This document shows, one piece after another, positions 21,765 through 32,869 of a stretch of 64,000 nt of DNA. Each line of letters opens with the position of its first letter. Within the stretch, counting starts at the first letter, position 1. Where the stretch lies: NCBI GenBank assembly GCA_963576475.1, contig OY754981.1, forward strand, positions 15,446,716 to 15,510,715, in the 5' to 3' direction. The translations under genes were made by a program, and so were the position numbers. The stretch comes from Molanna angustata. Its lineage: Eukaryota > Arthropoda > Insecta > Trichoptera > Molannidae. Below the pieces are notes generated by a model that was not told where the DNA came from, ran no database searches, and saw only the letters and a list, made by a program, of their open reading frames with translations.

Positions 21765-21977
21765 GATAAAAATAAACACTTTATTGCACCTTGCGCAAGT
21801 GGCGAGTTTATTGCCATATGGTAATTTCTTCCAACTTACTAGTGTTTCCAGCCCAGAGAAGCAATATTTGCATGGGAAATTAATTTTAATAAATTTCTCC
21901 CCTACTAGGGATAGAACCCAGGACGCCCGCACAGTAACTAAACGGCTTACCAACTGTGCCACGTAGGCGGGAACATT
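21765..21977 (-). repeat. tRNA-related SINE S2
   Basis: On the minus strand the head reads CCCGCCTACGTGGCACAG (A-box-like TGGCACAGTTGG) and CCTGGGTTCTATCCC (B-box-like). A body with GGCTGGAAACACTAG follows, and the 3' part is TGGCAATAAACTCGCCACTT. It ends 3' to a short T/A-rich tail next to the Helitron end at 21760. It is non-coding and presumably mobilised by a LINE. Confidence 0.8.
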
Positions 21978-21979
21978 TG

Positions 21980-24205
21980 AAAGTATACAAAGTAAAGAAT
22001 GAAGTTCGAACAAAAAATTATTTCAGCGTATATGTAAATATATTTTTAGCGAACAAATATTAATATATGGTATGACGAATTGTAACTTTGGAAATTAACG
22101 TTAGAGTCTGACGTCTAACTTCGTTAATAATGCTTTTAGTTAATTACTGGTGTACCAGTGTTGTGACTTATGTCAAATAACACAATAATTGCATTTAGCC
22201 CTTATGTTACTCAACCAAAATTCACTTAATACAAATAATCATACGGTGTTCATGTATATATTTGATTATTCAAAAAGTAATTTCGTTTTTCTTTTGTGAT
22301 AATGACGAAAATGATCATGAAGTGCCCTTATCAATAAATGTAATATCACGCTATTTCACGAATTGTTATTCGGCGGTTTGCGTAAACCAATGTCCTTATT
22401 CTTTATTAGCTTCTTCAGCTTACACTGGAATTCTAGAACGTGGTGCATCTTTAACATCTAAATTGCCTGAAACAAAACAAAATTTTGCAAACTAGCTTTG
22501 GCACTGGCGTTATGTCAATAAATCTTCTCCGTTTCTTTCTTGCTTGAAGAGGATTTTAACTTAAATGTCGAGAATGCAGCTTTCTACTTTCGATATTTTA
22601 TTTAATAGTGCACCCAATGATTATATTGTACAAAATCATTTATTTTTCAAAAACAAGCTTAAATTCATCAGCTGACAAAATGTATGATATATAACAATGC
22701 GTCTTCAGCGTGGAGTTTGTTGTGGAAAAAAAAATGTCACATTTTTAATGGAATCACATATTTATTGAGTTTCATATTGGAATAAAACTGTATGACTATC
22801 CGAACAGCCTATTATAATGTCGCAATTTAACCGTAAGTACCAAATATTATTACAAAACTTCTGTTTTGTAAACTTAATAAATCAACCAACTAAATTTGCT
22901 TGTTGTCGTCGAACGTGTCCCAAATGTTTGACAGTTGAAATGACGGATCATAAATACCTGGATTAACATTGTATCTCGGATATTTCACATGACAGGATAT
23001 CAATTGTATATATTTAACCTTTTCTAAGAATTATATGTGACAGGTGAAAATAATACATTATTATTTTGATGAAAAAAGAGAAAAACACATTATATCAAAT
23101 TGATAGAAAAGTAATACACGAAACGAAATTTGCTGTCGTAAATAAAATTTGGAAACAAAAAATACCGAGACAGGATAAAGTAAAATATGATCCAATAGAT
23201 CGTTGAGCGTTTGTCATCTCTATGAAAGCTATCCCTTGAAAGCATGAATCGTTTCAACAAACCGCTACCCTTAAAAGAATCATAGAAATAAAGAAATGTC
23301 TATGAGAGATGTGTGAATAATGAAGCAATTGTTTGATTTGACTTTGAAATTTTCCATCTCCTTTATATCAATAGTTTCAATATCATTTTTACTCTCCACT
23401 ACTATGGAATAGTGGAGAGTCACGATCTCACAATTTTTAAGTAGGTACTTATATATTTTACATATTTTTTTCAATGGGAACCATGAAGATAGTTCATACT
23501 TTGACTTTCGTCGTGTTGTTTTTGTGTGCATGCCGTAATCCGTATGCCGTACACAAATATGAAATTTTTTGTCCTTTGTACAGCCCAAATTAAAAGGCAG
23601 ATGAACTTAACATTGATAAATAAATCGGCTGCCTTAAAACAGGAATTATTCCAAGTAAGATAGACAGAGGTAAATTGTGGAATACAACCTATATACCTAC
23701 CAAAAAATTGGTGAATTCATATATTATAAACTCATTTATAGATATTATTTTTTTCTTTGTATAAATTCAAGATACATCAATATTGTTCCAAAGTAATCTT
23801 TTTTTAAAAGGAAATGAACAATTATCATTATTTAATATATTGAATTCCATATGTGTGAAATACATGAACATGAACTGATTAGTTTTCTAAAGACAACGGT
23901 TCATTTTTCTCTAAGATTTCATCTGCTAAAACTTTAAAAATGCTCTAACGGTCTGGAAAATCGAGATTTTCTCATTATGTTTGAATTTTTTTTTATACAA
24001 TAGAAATACACTCAAAATTGCATTCAGGTATTCTTAACCTTTAAAGAAAAAATATTGAGTGTGATATTGCATATTTAAATGAAAAATGAATATAATAGTA
24101 GTAAAATAGCATCTGCTGTGGAAAATTTAACTATCTACTTCATATTAATATTGTATGTTATATTATTTTATTTTCCATTACTATGAATGTAATAGTATTC
24201 ATCTG
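21980..24205. other. AT-rich region, no recognisable gene
   Basis: Short ORFs at 22262-22495 and 23280-23588 show no family resemblance. A perfect hairpin with 11-bp arms, ACTCTCCACTA and TAGTGGAGAGT, lies at 23391-23420 with an 8-nt loop and no T-run after it. Confidence 0.4.
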
Positions 24206-24298
24206 CATACTATCATGCCATTTACCAAATGGGGTATGTAGAGAGAACCAAACACTTCATTACAACATTAATGCATCGTCTTATACATGATCGTCTAT
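24206..24298 (-). pseudogene. RTE-like LINE family R, terminal fragment
   Basis: The strings CATGCCATTTACCAAATGGGGT, GTAGAGAGAACC and ATGCATCGTCTTATACATG correspond to the reverse complement of the 3' end of the copy at 31029 (RTCIRRCMNVDE ... AYPVRDMA). It is strongly diverged. Confidence 0.6.
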
Positions 24299-24744
24299 TT
24301 TTAAAGGAAATTTTCAACATCAATTTCTAAACAGGTTTCATTTAGAGAGTTTATACTAATATAAGTTTGTGTGTACGGTGTATTATGAAAACTTTTGCCC
24401 TCATGGAAATTTATATAAGTTTAGGAATCTAATAGAAATGTACTTCTTAATAATGCATTTGAACTCATTTATCGTGTAGTAGCGTTGTGCAAAAATTGTA
24501 TGTGTTTACGGCGTGCACTTTATTTTTTCTATTACTCTCTACGCATGGCTTGGCGTGACTTTCCTAAATCTTTGTAATTTTGAAAGAGCATATTTATTTA
24601 TTAATATTTTTTGAAAGTCGGCACTTGAAAGTTATGAAATACTTACAAAGTTGGGTAGTCGGATATTTTTTTCGTTATAATTTTTAACATTTATCTTTGT
24701 GCAATTTCTAGAAACTAAAAAGCTTAATAATGATCCTTCTTCTT

Positions 24745-24960
24745 GTCTGAGCCTTATTCCGTCCTTTCTTGGACGAAGGCCTTCCTCTTCTACTTTCAAG
24801 CCACTCTACCCTGTGACCTCAGCTTCTAATCTCTCCATCTCATTGGCCGTCTCCCAACACGGTTGGTTGTTGATCACGGTCTCCAAACTAAAGTTATTCT
24901 TGGCCATCTGCTTTCAGTGTACCTAGCAACGTGGCCTGCCCATCTCCATTTCAGGGTTAG
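24745..24960 (-). pseudogene. RTE-type LINE C-terminal relic
   Basis: The minus strand gives LKWRWAGHVARYTESRWPRI near 24880-24955, the KW.W.GHVAR..D.RW motif of RTE-like C-termini. The downstream part (to 24745) corresponds to the ...RPRTRW..DI.... region in another frame. Frameshifts are evident. Confidence 0.6.
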
Positions 24961-25736
24961 AATGGCAAGAATAAAGATTATTGAATCGAAATTGCAAAAT
25001 TTGTTTGGATTATTACAAATGTCCAAGACATCGAAGTCAAAAATCAATAATTTTGAAATTTCCAATCATAAAGCTACATAAAAACACAACCGGACGAAAA
25101 AATGAATTGACAAGTTTGAAGTATTAGTAGGTACCTACACAAAATCAAAATTTGTGGTAAAACTTTGAAATATTCAAAAGACGTTTCGTGCTAAACTTTA
25201 GGGATAAAATAATTTGCCTTTCAAGTTTATTTAACATAAAATTTCATTTGTTTTCCAATAATATAAATTTACAGTTTTCTACATAAGTTTTTGTTTGAGC
25301 ATAGTGAGGAAAATTTTATATCAATCATATCAATGACAAGTTTTGAAACAAACTATCATTAATACGTGAGATTCTATATATTAATACGTGAAGCGAAAAC
25401 TCCAGACTCATTTTTAAGCATACCGCGAGCACGGAGGTTGAAGTTTATATGGAGGAGGACTGCAGAAAGCTTAAATTTATACGAAAAAGTTTTACAAATA
25501 TATACAATTTAATAAAAAAAAAATCCATGTTAAACTAAAGATTGTTTTTTTTCACACTGCCAATGTCAAATTTAAACAAAGAACATGCTAAAGAAAAATA
25601 CACAATCTATTGTGAAACAATATAAATGGTACTGAACAATTACACTTTGCACTGTGAAAAGAATACTTTGTAACCCTTGATAAATGCATGATGTTTTTAT
25701 ATCATATGTTTTATTTAATCTTATACTTCTCCTTAG

Positions 25737-25960
25737 TGTTTACTTTGTGTATTTTTTTTTAATGTATTTACACGTATTGTTGTTCTTGTTGTGCTTATAC
25801 TGTTTTTATCTATCAATATGTAAATACCTATGCATGCAAAAATGCATGCAAAAATTAAATATAATATTGATAGATAGGTATAAATAAAAACAGTGTAGGC
25901 ACAACAAGAACATTAAACGTGTAAATACATTAATAAAAAAATAAATACACAAAGTAAACA
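25737..25960. repeat. Long inverted repeat made from a LINE 3' UTR
   Basis: The arm at 25737-25819 (TGTTTACTTTGTGTATTTTT through TTTTTATCTATCAATAT) is mirrored at 25863-25960 with small gaps. A 43-bp centre contains TGCATGCAAAAATGCATGCA. The arm resembles the 3' end of the LINE at 42857-43360 (GTTGTGCCTAC, TTTATC), so it looks like two LINE tails head to head or a twin insertion. Confidence 0.7.
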
Positions 25961-26099
25961 TACAATATTAATTAAAAAAGAAAACAGAATTACAATGAAA
26001 AAATTCAGCATATAAAGAGACAAAAAAAGAAGTAGAGATAAAATAGCAGAATTATTCTATTCAGTCAAAAAATAAAAAAAGCAAAGCTAAAAAAAGTAA

Positions 26100-26290
26100 G
26101 ATGTTATAGAACTCCATAAGATAATAAATTATATCGATGACACGGGTAACATGCATGGTTTGGATTCTGCCTGTTGACCGACCAGCCCCCCTAGACAACG
26201 TGTCATTTCCATACATTTAGTTATCTTTTCTTGTTTCTTTTCTTAAGCTAATTGACACGTTGTCTAGGGAGGCAGACCTACCCCCCTGAT
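26100..26290. mobile_element. Foldback-type element relic with 17-bp perfect inverted repeat
   Basis: TATAGAACTCCATAAGATAA, GTTGACCGACCAGCCCCCCT and CAGACCTACCCCCCTGATC are diverged versions of segments of the foldback copies at 46431 and 46849. CCCTAGACAACGTGTCA (26189-26205) is exactly complementary to 26253-26269, forming a stem around a T-rich 47-bp centre. It is non-coding. Confidence 0.55.
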
Positions 26291-26329
26291 CATATCGTGT
26301 CAAATTAAAGGGGAGCAATCGAAAGATGC

Positions 26330-26455
26330 TCCCTTTGTAATGAAAAATGAATTATTTCAAAATCAGACAACGTGGTAAAAAGTATCGTTGAGTATACATA
26401 AAAAAATCACGTCGAATTAAAAACCTTCTTAGTTTTCGGAAGGCGGTTAAAAAAA
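26330..26455 (+). repeat. Repeat family Z, copy 1
   Basis: GACAACGTGGTAAAAAGTATCG, AAAAATCACGTCGAATTA and TTCGGAAGGCGGTTAAAA recur at 61690-61810 and, in part, at 46600-46655. The ending is typical of repeats in lepidopteran genomes as I remember them. It is non-coding. Confidence 0.6.
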
Positions 26456-26549
26456 AACATTGGTACTAAGAGTAAAAGTAACATTTACAAGTCTTTATAT
26501 TTTTATTACAAAATGATCCTAATTCTTTGTATACTAAATTAAGAGCCCG

Positions 26550-26700
26550 CAATTATACACTTTCGTCATATCGTATAGTGACCCCATACAATATTTATAC
26601 CTATTTACTTATACTTACGTCATTGTAAAAAAAAAATTGCAAAATGATACCATAAGAGGTAATAACGATTGGATCATATTATGAGCCCTGAGTCGTGGTG
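26550..26700. repeat. Repeat family X, uninterrupted copy
   Basis: ATATCGTATAGTGACCCCATAC, TTACTTATACTTACGTCATTG and GATACCATAAGAGGTAAT recur at 43965-44370. There the same sequence is split by a hAT element. The bases ATACTTAC at 26611-26618 correspond to the duplicated target of that insertion. Confidence 0.7.
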
Positions 26701-26803
26701 TCTATCGGAGATTAATGTGTTGAAAATAGCTATTTTAGAATTGCTATAAAATTTAATTGAAGCTTAATAGTAAAAGCGTGATTTTTTTATATTTACTGCG
26801 TAT

Positions 26804-26965
26804 GACTATTAAAAATCACGCTTTCCATTGACAGACACTTTGATAAGTGGAAAACACCCGACAGACACCTTTAAAGAGACAGCAGTTTATTAAACTTTAA
26901 AGGTGTCTGATGGAAGGTTTCCAATAACCAGTATCTCTCAATTGATGACGTGATTTTTAATAGTC
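26804..26965. mobile_element. MITE-like hairpin element, 162 bp
   Basis: Perfect 17-bp terminal inverted repeats, GACTATTAAAAATCACG (26804-26820) and its complement (26949-26965), enclose a second perfect 15-bp pair, CAGACACCTTTAAAG (26862-26876) with 26895-26909. It is non-coding. A further AAGCGTGATTTTT just outside (26774) pairs with AAAAATCACGCTT (26811-26823). The superfamily is unknown. Confidence 0.7.
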
Positions 26966-27432
26966 TTCCATAGTAAATTAAGAAAACCATGCTTGAGACT
27001 GTAACTGACGTGTTAAAAATAGTAATCTTCAACACTTTCATAATATCATATAACCCAACCGCTGCGGCCTTTTACAGAAAAAAAAAATCAGGCCTAATCC
27101 ATAATGTAAATTTGGCTGTCGCTGAATCTTGGTTTATAATGAAAACAATGTGTGTTGGGAGTTTCAAAAATAGATTAGTCTCAAAGTAGAATTTTTCATG
27201 AAACTAATAATACTTTGTATGTTATACATAATATTTAGTGTAATCCCGTGCCTAAAATGTTATTTTCTTGGGAAAATCCTTACAGCGTTATATTTTTCTA
27301 TTAAAACCTTAATATACACCAGGGAATAACATATTTTTGTTCATTGCCTATCATTATATTATATTAATAAACGTTTGTGCTTGAAAACTCATCATAAAAT
27401 CAATTAACTTCGCGTAGGTGTATTGTTTAGAT

Positions 27433-27614
27433 GGGTCGATGGCAGAGCGGTTAGCGCACTGGGCTAGCAATCCAGTAGTCGCGAGTTCGAATCCTGCCTC
27501 GACCGATTTCGTTCACCTATAGCACAAGCATTTATGCTTATTTTAGGGAACGTAGGAAGATGTATATGAACTTGTTTAACAAGGACATATTCATTTTTTA
27601 TTAAAAAAAAAAAA
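27433..27614 (+). repeat. tRNA-related SINE S1, complete copy
   Basis: The 5' head folds like a tRNA. GTCGATG pairs with CCTCGAC at the acceptor, the A box is TGGCAGAGCGG, the anticodon-like stem CTGGG/TCCAG encloses CTAGCAA, and the B box is AGTTCGAATCC. A body of about 90 bp (GATTTCGTTCACCTATAGCAC to TTTAACAAGGACATATTC) and an A-rich tail follow. Further copies are at 17462, 45005 and 56545. It would be transcribed by RNA polymerase III and copied by a LINE enzyme. Confidence 0.9.
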
Positions 27615-27712
27615 GTTTGCTGCGGAGGGCAGAGAGGACTGGAGGCGACTCGTTCTGTCCGTTGGCGTCCCCATAGGTCACGACCTTCAGCACTGAGGAA
27701 ACGAATAAGAAG
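27615..27712 (+). pseudogene. LINE C-terminal fragment
   Basis: AAEGREDWRRLVLSVGVPIG then HDLQH and a stop: the ..DR.DWR.LV terminal motif of LINE ORF2 proteins. It follows the A-tail of the SINE at once, so the two may have inserted together or one into the other. Confidence 0.6.
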
Positions 27713-27719
27713 AGAGGTG

Positions 27720-28440
27720 TATTGTTATTAATCAACAACTATAGAGAAGACAATATATCTAAAGGATGATGGGTCTTTTGGTAACCATGTCCAAAAATAT
27801 ATGAAGACAAACCCAAATAAGTTGCCAATTTTGAAATTTACTATTTAGAAATCCACTAAATTTTCTTTTCTGTATTTAGCGAAAAAGTCATCAAAAGGCA
27901 AGATTTTCTTATCGAATGATTATTCTTATTCCACACAAAAAGACCTTTTCAACGATGAATCATACATTACGATTCGTGCCCGTACCAGGTTCCATAGATT
28001 AGTGCCCATCGTCCTTTATTGAAATATCATCTTAAAACGAGTGGGTTGTGGTCAACGCTATACTCCTCACTATCAAGTCACTCCGCGAAGCATCTATACA
28101 ATTTTTTTTTGGAAAATTTTCAGCATTTTCATAAAATGAGTATTTTTTTTATTATTGAGTAACATAATATGAACATACACATAGTACAAATATTTAAATT
28201 AATACAATTTTATTTTTTCCCAAAAAAGTTAAAAACTTGTGCTTGGGACAGGAGCAAATAACATATCTACATTTAACATATTACATACATTTTACTTATA
28301 ATAATAGAATCATTTAATAAATTGTAAATCAAGTTCAACTTACAGCTAATACATACAGATGATTAAAGTTTATTTTTGTTTTTTTAGTGAATATAGAATA
28401 AAAACCATAATTTATCCAAAAAGGAGAAAAAAATAAAAAT
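27720..28440. other. AT-rich region, nothing recognised
   Basis: No gene or element end recognised. Confidence 0.4.
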
Positions 28441-28645
28441 TCACATATACAAATACACATATACAAATACACATATACACATACACATACATACACACAC
28501 ATACACATATACAACATACATACATATAATATACGCATACTTATACACACATGTACACACATACATATACACATACATATTTATATACATACACACATAA
28601 ACATACATATATACATACACACACATATATACACATACACACACA
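28441..28645. repeat. (ACACAT)n-type microsatellite
   Basis: An imperfect array of CACATA/TACACA hexamer-like units. Long frames on the minus strand here (Cys/Met/Tyr/Val only) are artefacts of the repeat. Confidence 0.95.
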
Positions 28646-28734
28646 ATTATTTTTGAGTAAAATTTTAATTTCGAATTCTTGACAATTCTTCAATGCTATT
28701 TACAAAGGAATTTGAAAATAAAAATATCAGAGAT

Positions 28735-29516
28735 AGGGGCCACTTCGAATATTTGACAGTTAAAAAAAATATAAGCAATAATCAGATATTCTTCAAAATC
28801 TAATGGAGTCTTAGTGAGAATTAGATATACGAAATTGCAATATTTTTAAAGAATCGAATTAGTACTTTAATCTATAATGATATACAAACTTGCAATATTT
28901 GAAAAGAATCGAATTAGGACTTTAATCTATAATGATATACAAATTTGCAATATTTGAAAATAATCGCATTAGTACTTTAATCTATATACAAATTTGCGAT
29001 ATTCGAAATAAATCGAATTATTACTTTAATCTATAATGATATACAAATTTGCAATATTGGAAAAGAATCGAATTAGTACTTTAATCTATATACAAATTTG
29101 CGATATTTGAAATAAATCGAATTATTACTTTAATCTATAATGATATACAAATTTGCAATATTGGAAAAGAATCGAATTAGTACTTTAATCTATAATGATA
29201 TAGTTATAAATTTGCAATATTTGAAAATAATCGCATTAGTACTTTAATCTATATACAAATTTGCGATATTTGAAATAAATCGAATTATTACTTTAATCTA
29301 TAATGATATACAAATTTGCAATATTGGAAAAGAATCGAATTAGTACTTTAATCTATAATGATATAGTTATAAATTTGCAATATTTGAAAAGAATCGAATT
29401 AGTACCTACTTAAATATATAATCGATTAAGTAATATAAACACGCCGTACATAGTACACACCACACACAGATACACCGTAATGAAACTTTCAGAATACCAT
29501 CTCAGGTTGATACTAG
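28735..29516 (-). repeat. Interspersed repeat family B, copy 3, with expanded core
   Basis: The minus-strand ends agree with the other copies: GTAGTACATGGCGTG-like ACACGCCGTACATAGTAC at 29440-29457, and CTCAGGTTGATACTAG at 29501-29516. Instead of one core unit, the copy holds a tandem array (separate entry). TTCGAATATTTGACAGTT at 28745 corresponds to the other side of the repeat. Confidence 0.75.
28837..29425. repeat. Tandem array, 47-59-bp units, about 11 copies
   Basis: Units start GCAATATTTGAAAAGAATCG or GCGATATTTGAAATAAATCG at 28837, 28893, 28948, 28997, 29052, 29099, 29154, 29213, 29265, 29320 and 29378. Each carries CTTTAATCTATAATGATATAC, or the short form lacking ATGATAT-like bases. 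Long and short forms alternate in places (about 102-bp higher-order period at 28997-29153), which implies duplication of pairs. Confidence 0.9.
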
Positions 29517-29746
29517 TTGTTAATATGCAACAAAATAATAAACTTAATAATTGCGAATTTATAACTCCCACTATATCCGTTTAGGGTAATGGGAAGTAAA
29601 AATAAATGTAAAAAAATGTTAAAAAGTCCTTTTCTTCAAATCTTTTGTAGCATATCAATATGTAGTTAATGTTCAACGATTAATGAATTTACTCCATGAA
29701 ATTGAAAAAAAAAATTCTTATATGTTTTTTTGACATACTAGGTATT

Positions 29747-30040
29747 TCAATATCTCCACATGGGAGAATGAATGAGGAACGCCTGGCGAAGAAAATATAC
29801 ATTGCGGACAGGAATGGAATGAGAGGTCGGGGCCGCCCAAGGAAGGGATGGCACGTCCATGTGAACGGTATTTTGAAAGACGGAAATGTTAGAAGCGTGA
29901 ACAACAGACGTATAAGACGATGTATGAATGTTGACGAGGCGATGAATGAGTGTCAAGATAGGATTAAGTGGCGTTCGGTTCTCTCTGCTCACCCCGTGAG
30001 GGACATGGCGTGATGGTAAGTATGTATGCATGTATGTATG
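29747..30040 (+). pseudogene. RTE-like LINE family R, 5'-truncated copy
   Basis: The open frame runs GRMNEERLAKKIYIADRNGM, RGRGRPRKGWHVHVNGILKD, then RRIRRCMNVDEAMNECQDR, WRSVLSAHPVRDMA and TGA. It is nearly identical in protein to the last 90 residues of the copy at 31029-32866. A tail (ATGT/ATGC)n at 30016-30040 follows. The reverse transcriptase was lost by 5' truncation. The lack of stops points to a fairly recent insertion. Confidence 0.88.
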
Positions 30041-31015
30041 CAATATCTCTTTCAAATTCCAATATCATCTTGTTAAGACGGGTAAACTTAAATGAAAGGT
30101 TATTATTATTACATAAATGTTTAAAAAAAAATGCGGGTCATATTCAAATTAATCCATATGACGGAACACTAAATATCAGTTTTAACATTAATAATTCATT
30201 TAGATTATAGATTTTAGATTAGAAGTCAAAAACGAGGCTCTAAAGCACCGACTTACAATAGTGTTTCCGTTCTTTTCTATTGTCAACGTTTTCGACGAGT
30301 GTTTCGTAAGAGCCGGGTAATCGAAAATAAGAGAGCCAAAATAACATGTCATGTAGTTCAGCAATGAGGTTCAACATTTTTAGGTGAGATAAGACTGGTG
30401 TGTGGGTATATACACATATGTGGGTATATATATGTGGGTATATGTCGTACTTAATGCATACCCGCTCACCTGTCGTTGGTTGCTCCACATTTTGGGATTT
30501 GCCGTGATTTGAATGAATGAAGAAAGTTGAAAATGTAGATAACTGAAAAAAATGATATTATTTTATATTGTCCGAAATAATAACTAAATTCTGCGAAAAA
30601 CTGTGAAAAAAATATTTTTCTTGAAACCACTTAAGTTCCAAGAGAAATGTTATAAATTCTTTTTACGAAACCCGATGAATCGAAAAATCGTTTTTTCAAT
30701 ATAGCGCCTGATAAATCTATATTGATGATTCGCTGCTTTTAAGAACATTTTTCGCATGTCATCAGAGATGAATCTCGTTAATTTGATTGAAATTTTAGAT
30801 ATTATATTTTTTAAGCTGTATACCCAAGTACATGTAAACGAAATGTCGTTATGGAATAAAGAGTTTATAAATTTTTCACGGTTAGACTGAAAACCGAAAT
30901 TTATTAATTTATTTATTTTATTTCAGAAAACTACAGCCTTGTAAATTGTGTGGTTACATATGGTGCTATTAAAATTAGTACAAACCAATAATGTTTTCTT
31001 CTAATTAAAAAAGAA
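30041..31015. other. AT-rich region, no gene recognised
   Basis: Contains a short alternating TGTGGGTATATA repeat at 30393-30445. Otherwise nothing recognised. Confidence 0.4.
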
Positions 31016-31028
31016 CGAAATAACATAC

Positions 31029-32866
31029 ATACATACAAACCATCACGCCATGTCCCTCACGGGGTAGGCAGAGAGAACCGACCGCCACATTTTTCTATCT
31101 TGACACACATTCATCGCCTCATCAACATTCATACATCGTCTTATACATGTTCGTCTGTTGTTCATGCTTCTTACATTTCCATCTTTCAAAATATCGTTTA
31201 CATGGTCGTGCCATCCTTTTCTTGGGCGCCCGCGACCTCTTATTCCGTTCCTGTCAGCTTTGTATATTTTCTTCGTCAGGCGTTCTTCGTTCATTCTCCC
31301 CAAGTGGCCAAACCATCTCAATGTGTTAACTTTCATTCTGTTAATTACATCTTTCTTTATCTTACATTCTTTCCTTGTATCTTCATTCCGAACTCTATCA
31401 TACATCGTTCTGTTACAAATTCTTCTAAGCGATCTCATTTCAACTGCATTTATTCTGCTTTCGTGCGACTTCTGCCATGTCCAGGTCTCACTTGCATACG
31501 TCAGGGTTGGCACTACGATTGCGTTATGAATGGCAACTTTAGCGTCTCTTGATATGTTGCGATCATTCATAACTGGTCTAAGTGCTCCATTCACTCTGTT
31601 TCCTGCCATAACTCTTCTTTCAATATCCTTATCAGGCCGTCCATTCCGTTGGAACATACTACCCAGATAGACATACTCGTCGACTTGTTCAAGCCATTCA
31701 TTCTCTACTTTTATTTGACACACTGTTCTGCTTTCACTCTTTTCAAAGACCATTACCTTTGATTTGCTGGCATTCATCCTAAGTCCATTTTCTATGCATC
31801 CTTCATATACCATACTTACAAGATACTGTAACTCTTCCATTCTTTCTGCTAACAATACTTTGTCGTCTGCATACATCAGATCACGAACTGTTACAGTACT
31901 CAGTTTCAGACCCTTACTTGCATACTTAAGGGCTCTTATGCAGAAATCAATGTAGAGATTAAAGAGCCAAGGGGACAACACGCACCCCTGTCTAACGCCA
32001 TTATTTATAGAGAACCAAGTTGTTGTTGTGTCGTTTACACGAACACATGCTTTGCTGTTCTCATATAATGAAGCGATTGCACGTATCAGCTTACTCTTCA
32101 CTCCGTACATCGATAGTATATTCCATAGTTTTTCTCTTACAACTTTATCATAGGCCTTTTCAAGGTCTATAAAGGCGCAGAAAAGTTTTTGGTTTTTACC
32201 CAAAACCTTTTCTGTGACCATACGTAAAGAAAAAAATTGGTCTATACATCCTCTGCCGCCAACAAAAGCCCCTTGAGCATCCCAAATCTTGCTCTCTGTA
32301 ACCTTTCGTACTCTTTGATCCAGGATCCTTGCATACATCTTACCAACTGAGCTAAGCAAACTTATGGCTCTATAGTTTTTGCAGTCGAGCTTCGATCCTT
32401 TACCTTTATACAAAGGTACCACGACTGCATTTCTCTAGTCTGAGGGAGTGTGTCCTTCTTCCCAACATTTGTTGAAAAGAGAGAGACACCACTCCAACGT
32501 CTGTTCGCCGCCATATTTTATAAGTTCAGCTGATACACTGTCATACCCGGCAGCTTTCCCCGCTTTCGCGTGTTTTACTGCTTCAAACACTTCTTCTTGC
32601 GTTATTTCATCCTTATCATCTTCACTTACTTGCCATGTTTTCTGACTCACGTCCCCTCTTACTCCGCTATCATACAGTTCCTCAAAATATTCTTTCCGTC
32701 GCTCTTTCACGCCATCTTCGTCCATAATTATTTTTCCATCTTTATCATTTATTCCTTTCGAAGCTTTCACAGTTCCATTTTTTCTTTTCGCTACGCCTTT
32801 CCAGAACATTTTCATGTTTCCAGGAAAGTCGCTGGCTATTTTCAGGCTTTCTTTCTCTTTTATAAG
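31029..32866 (-). pseudogene. RTE-like LINE family R: reverse transcriptase with one stop codon
   Basis: This is the longest copy of the family. From about 32860 down to 31043 one frame is open except for a single TAG at 32434-32432 (SD-stop-RNAVVVPLYKGKG, where a Trp is expected). After the stop, residues of the 459-codon part include NYRAIS (16-21), FIDLEKAYDKV (84-94, catalytic Asp), GVRQGCVLSPWLF (142-154), YADDKVLL (184-191, catalytic Asp pair) and a C-terminal GHLGRMNEERLTKKI ... RGRGRPRKGW ... PVRDMA. The part before the stop holds TQEEVFEAVKHAKAGKAAG, the thumb-side linker. The apurinic endonuclease is missing because of 5' truncation near 32866. The 3' tail is (ATGT)n, seen as CATACATACATAC at 31024-31036. 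Encoded enzymes of this type copy their own RNA at a nicked target. Confidence 0.92.
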
Positions 32867-32869
32867 AAT

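Noticed and set aside
22262..22495. Possible small protein-coding gene
   Set aside because: No domain, splice signal or repeat partner, and composition is like the surroundings.
23391..23420. Bacterial-type terminator from the ACTCTCCACTA hairpin
   Set aside because: The window is eukaryotic, and no U-run or gene end is associated. Kept only as a hairpin.
27433..27505. tRNA gene
   Set aside because: The cloverleaf-like head with A and B boxes is followed by a conserved body and A-tail, and the unit recurs four times, so it is a SINE head. T-arm pairing is poor.
28837..29425. CRISPR-like array
   Set aside because: Units are contiguous 47-59-bp repeats without unique spacers, in a eukaryotic mobile repeat.
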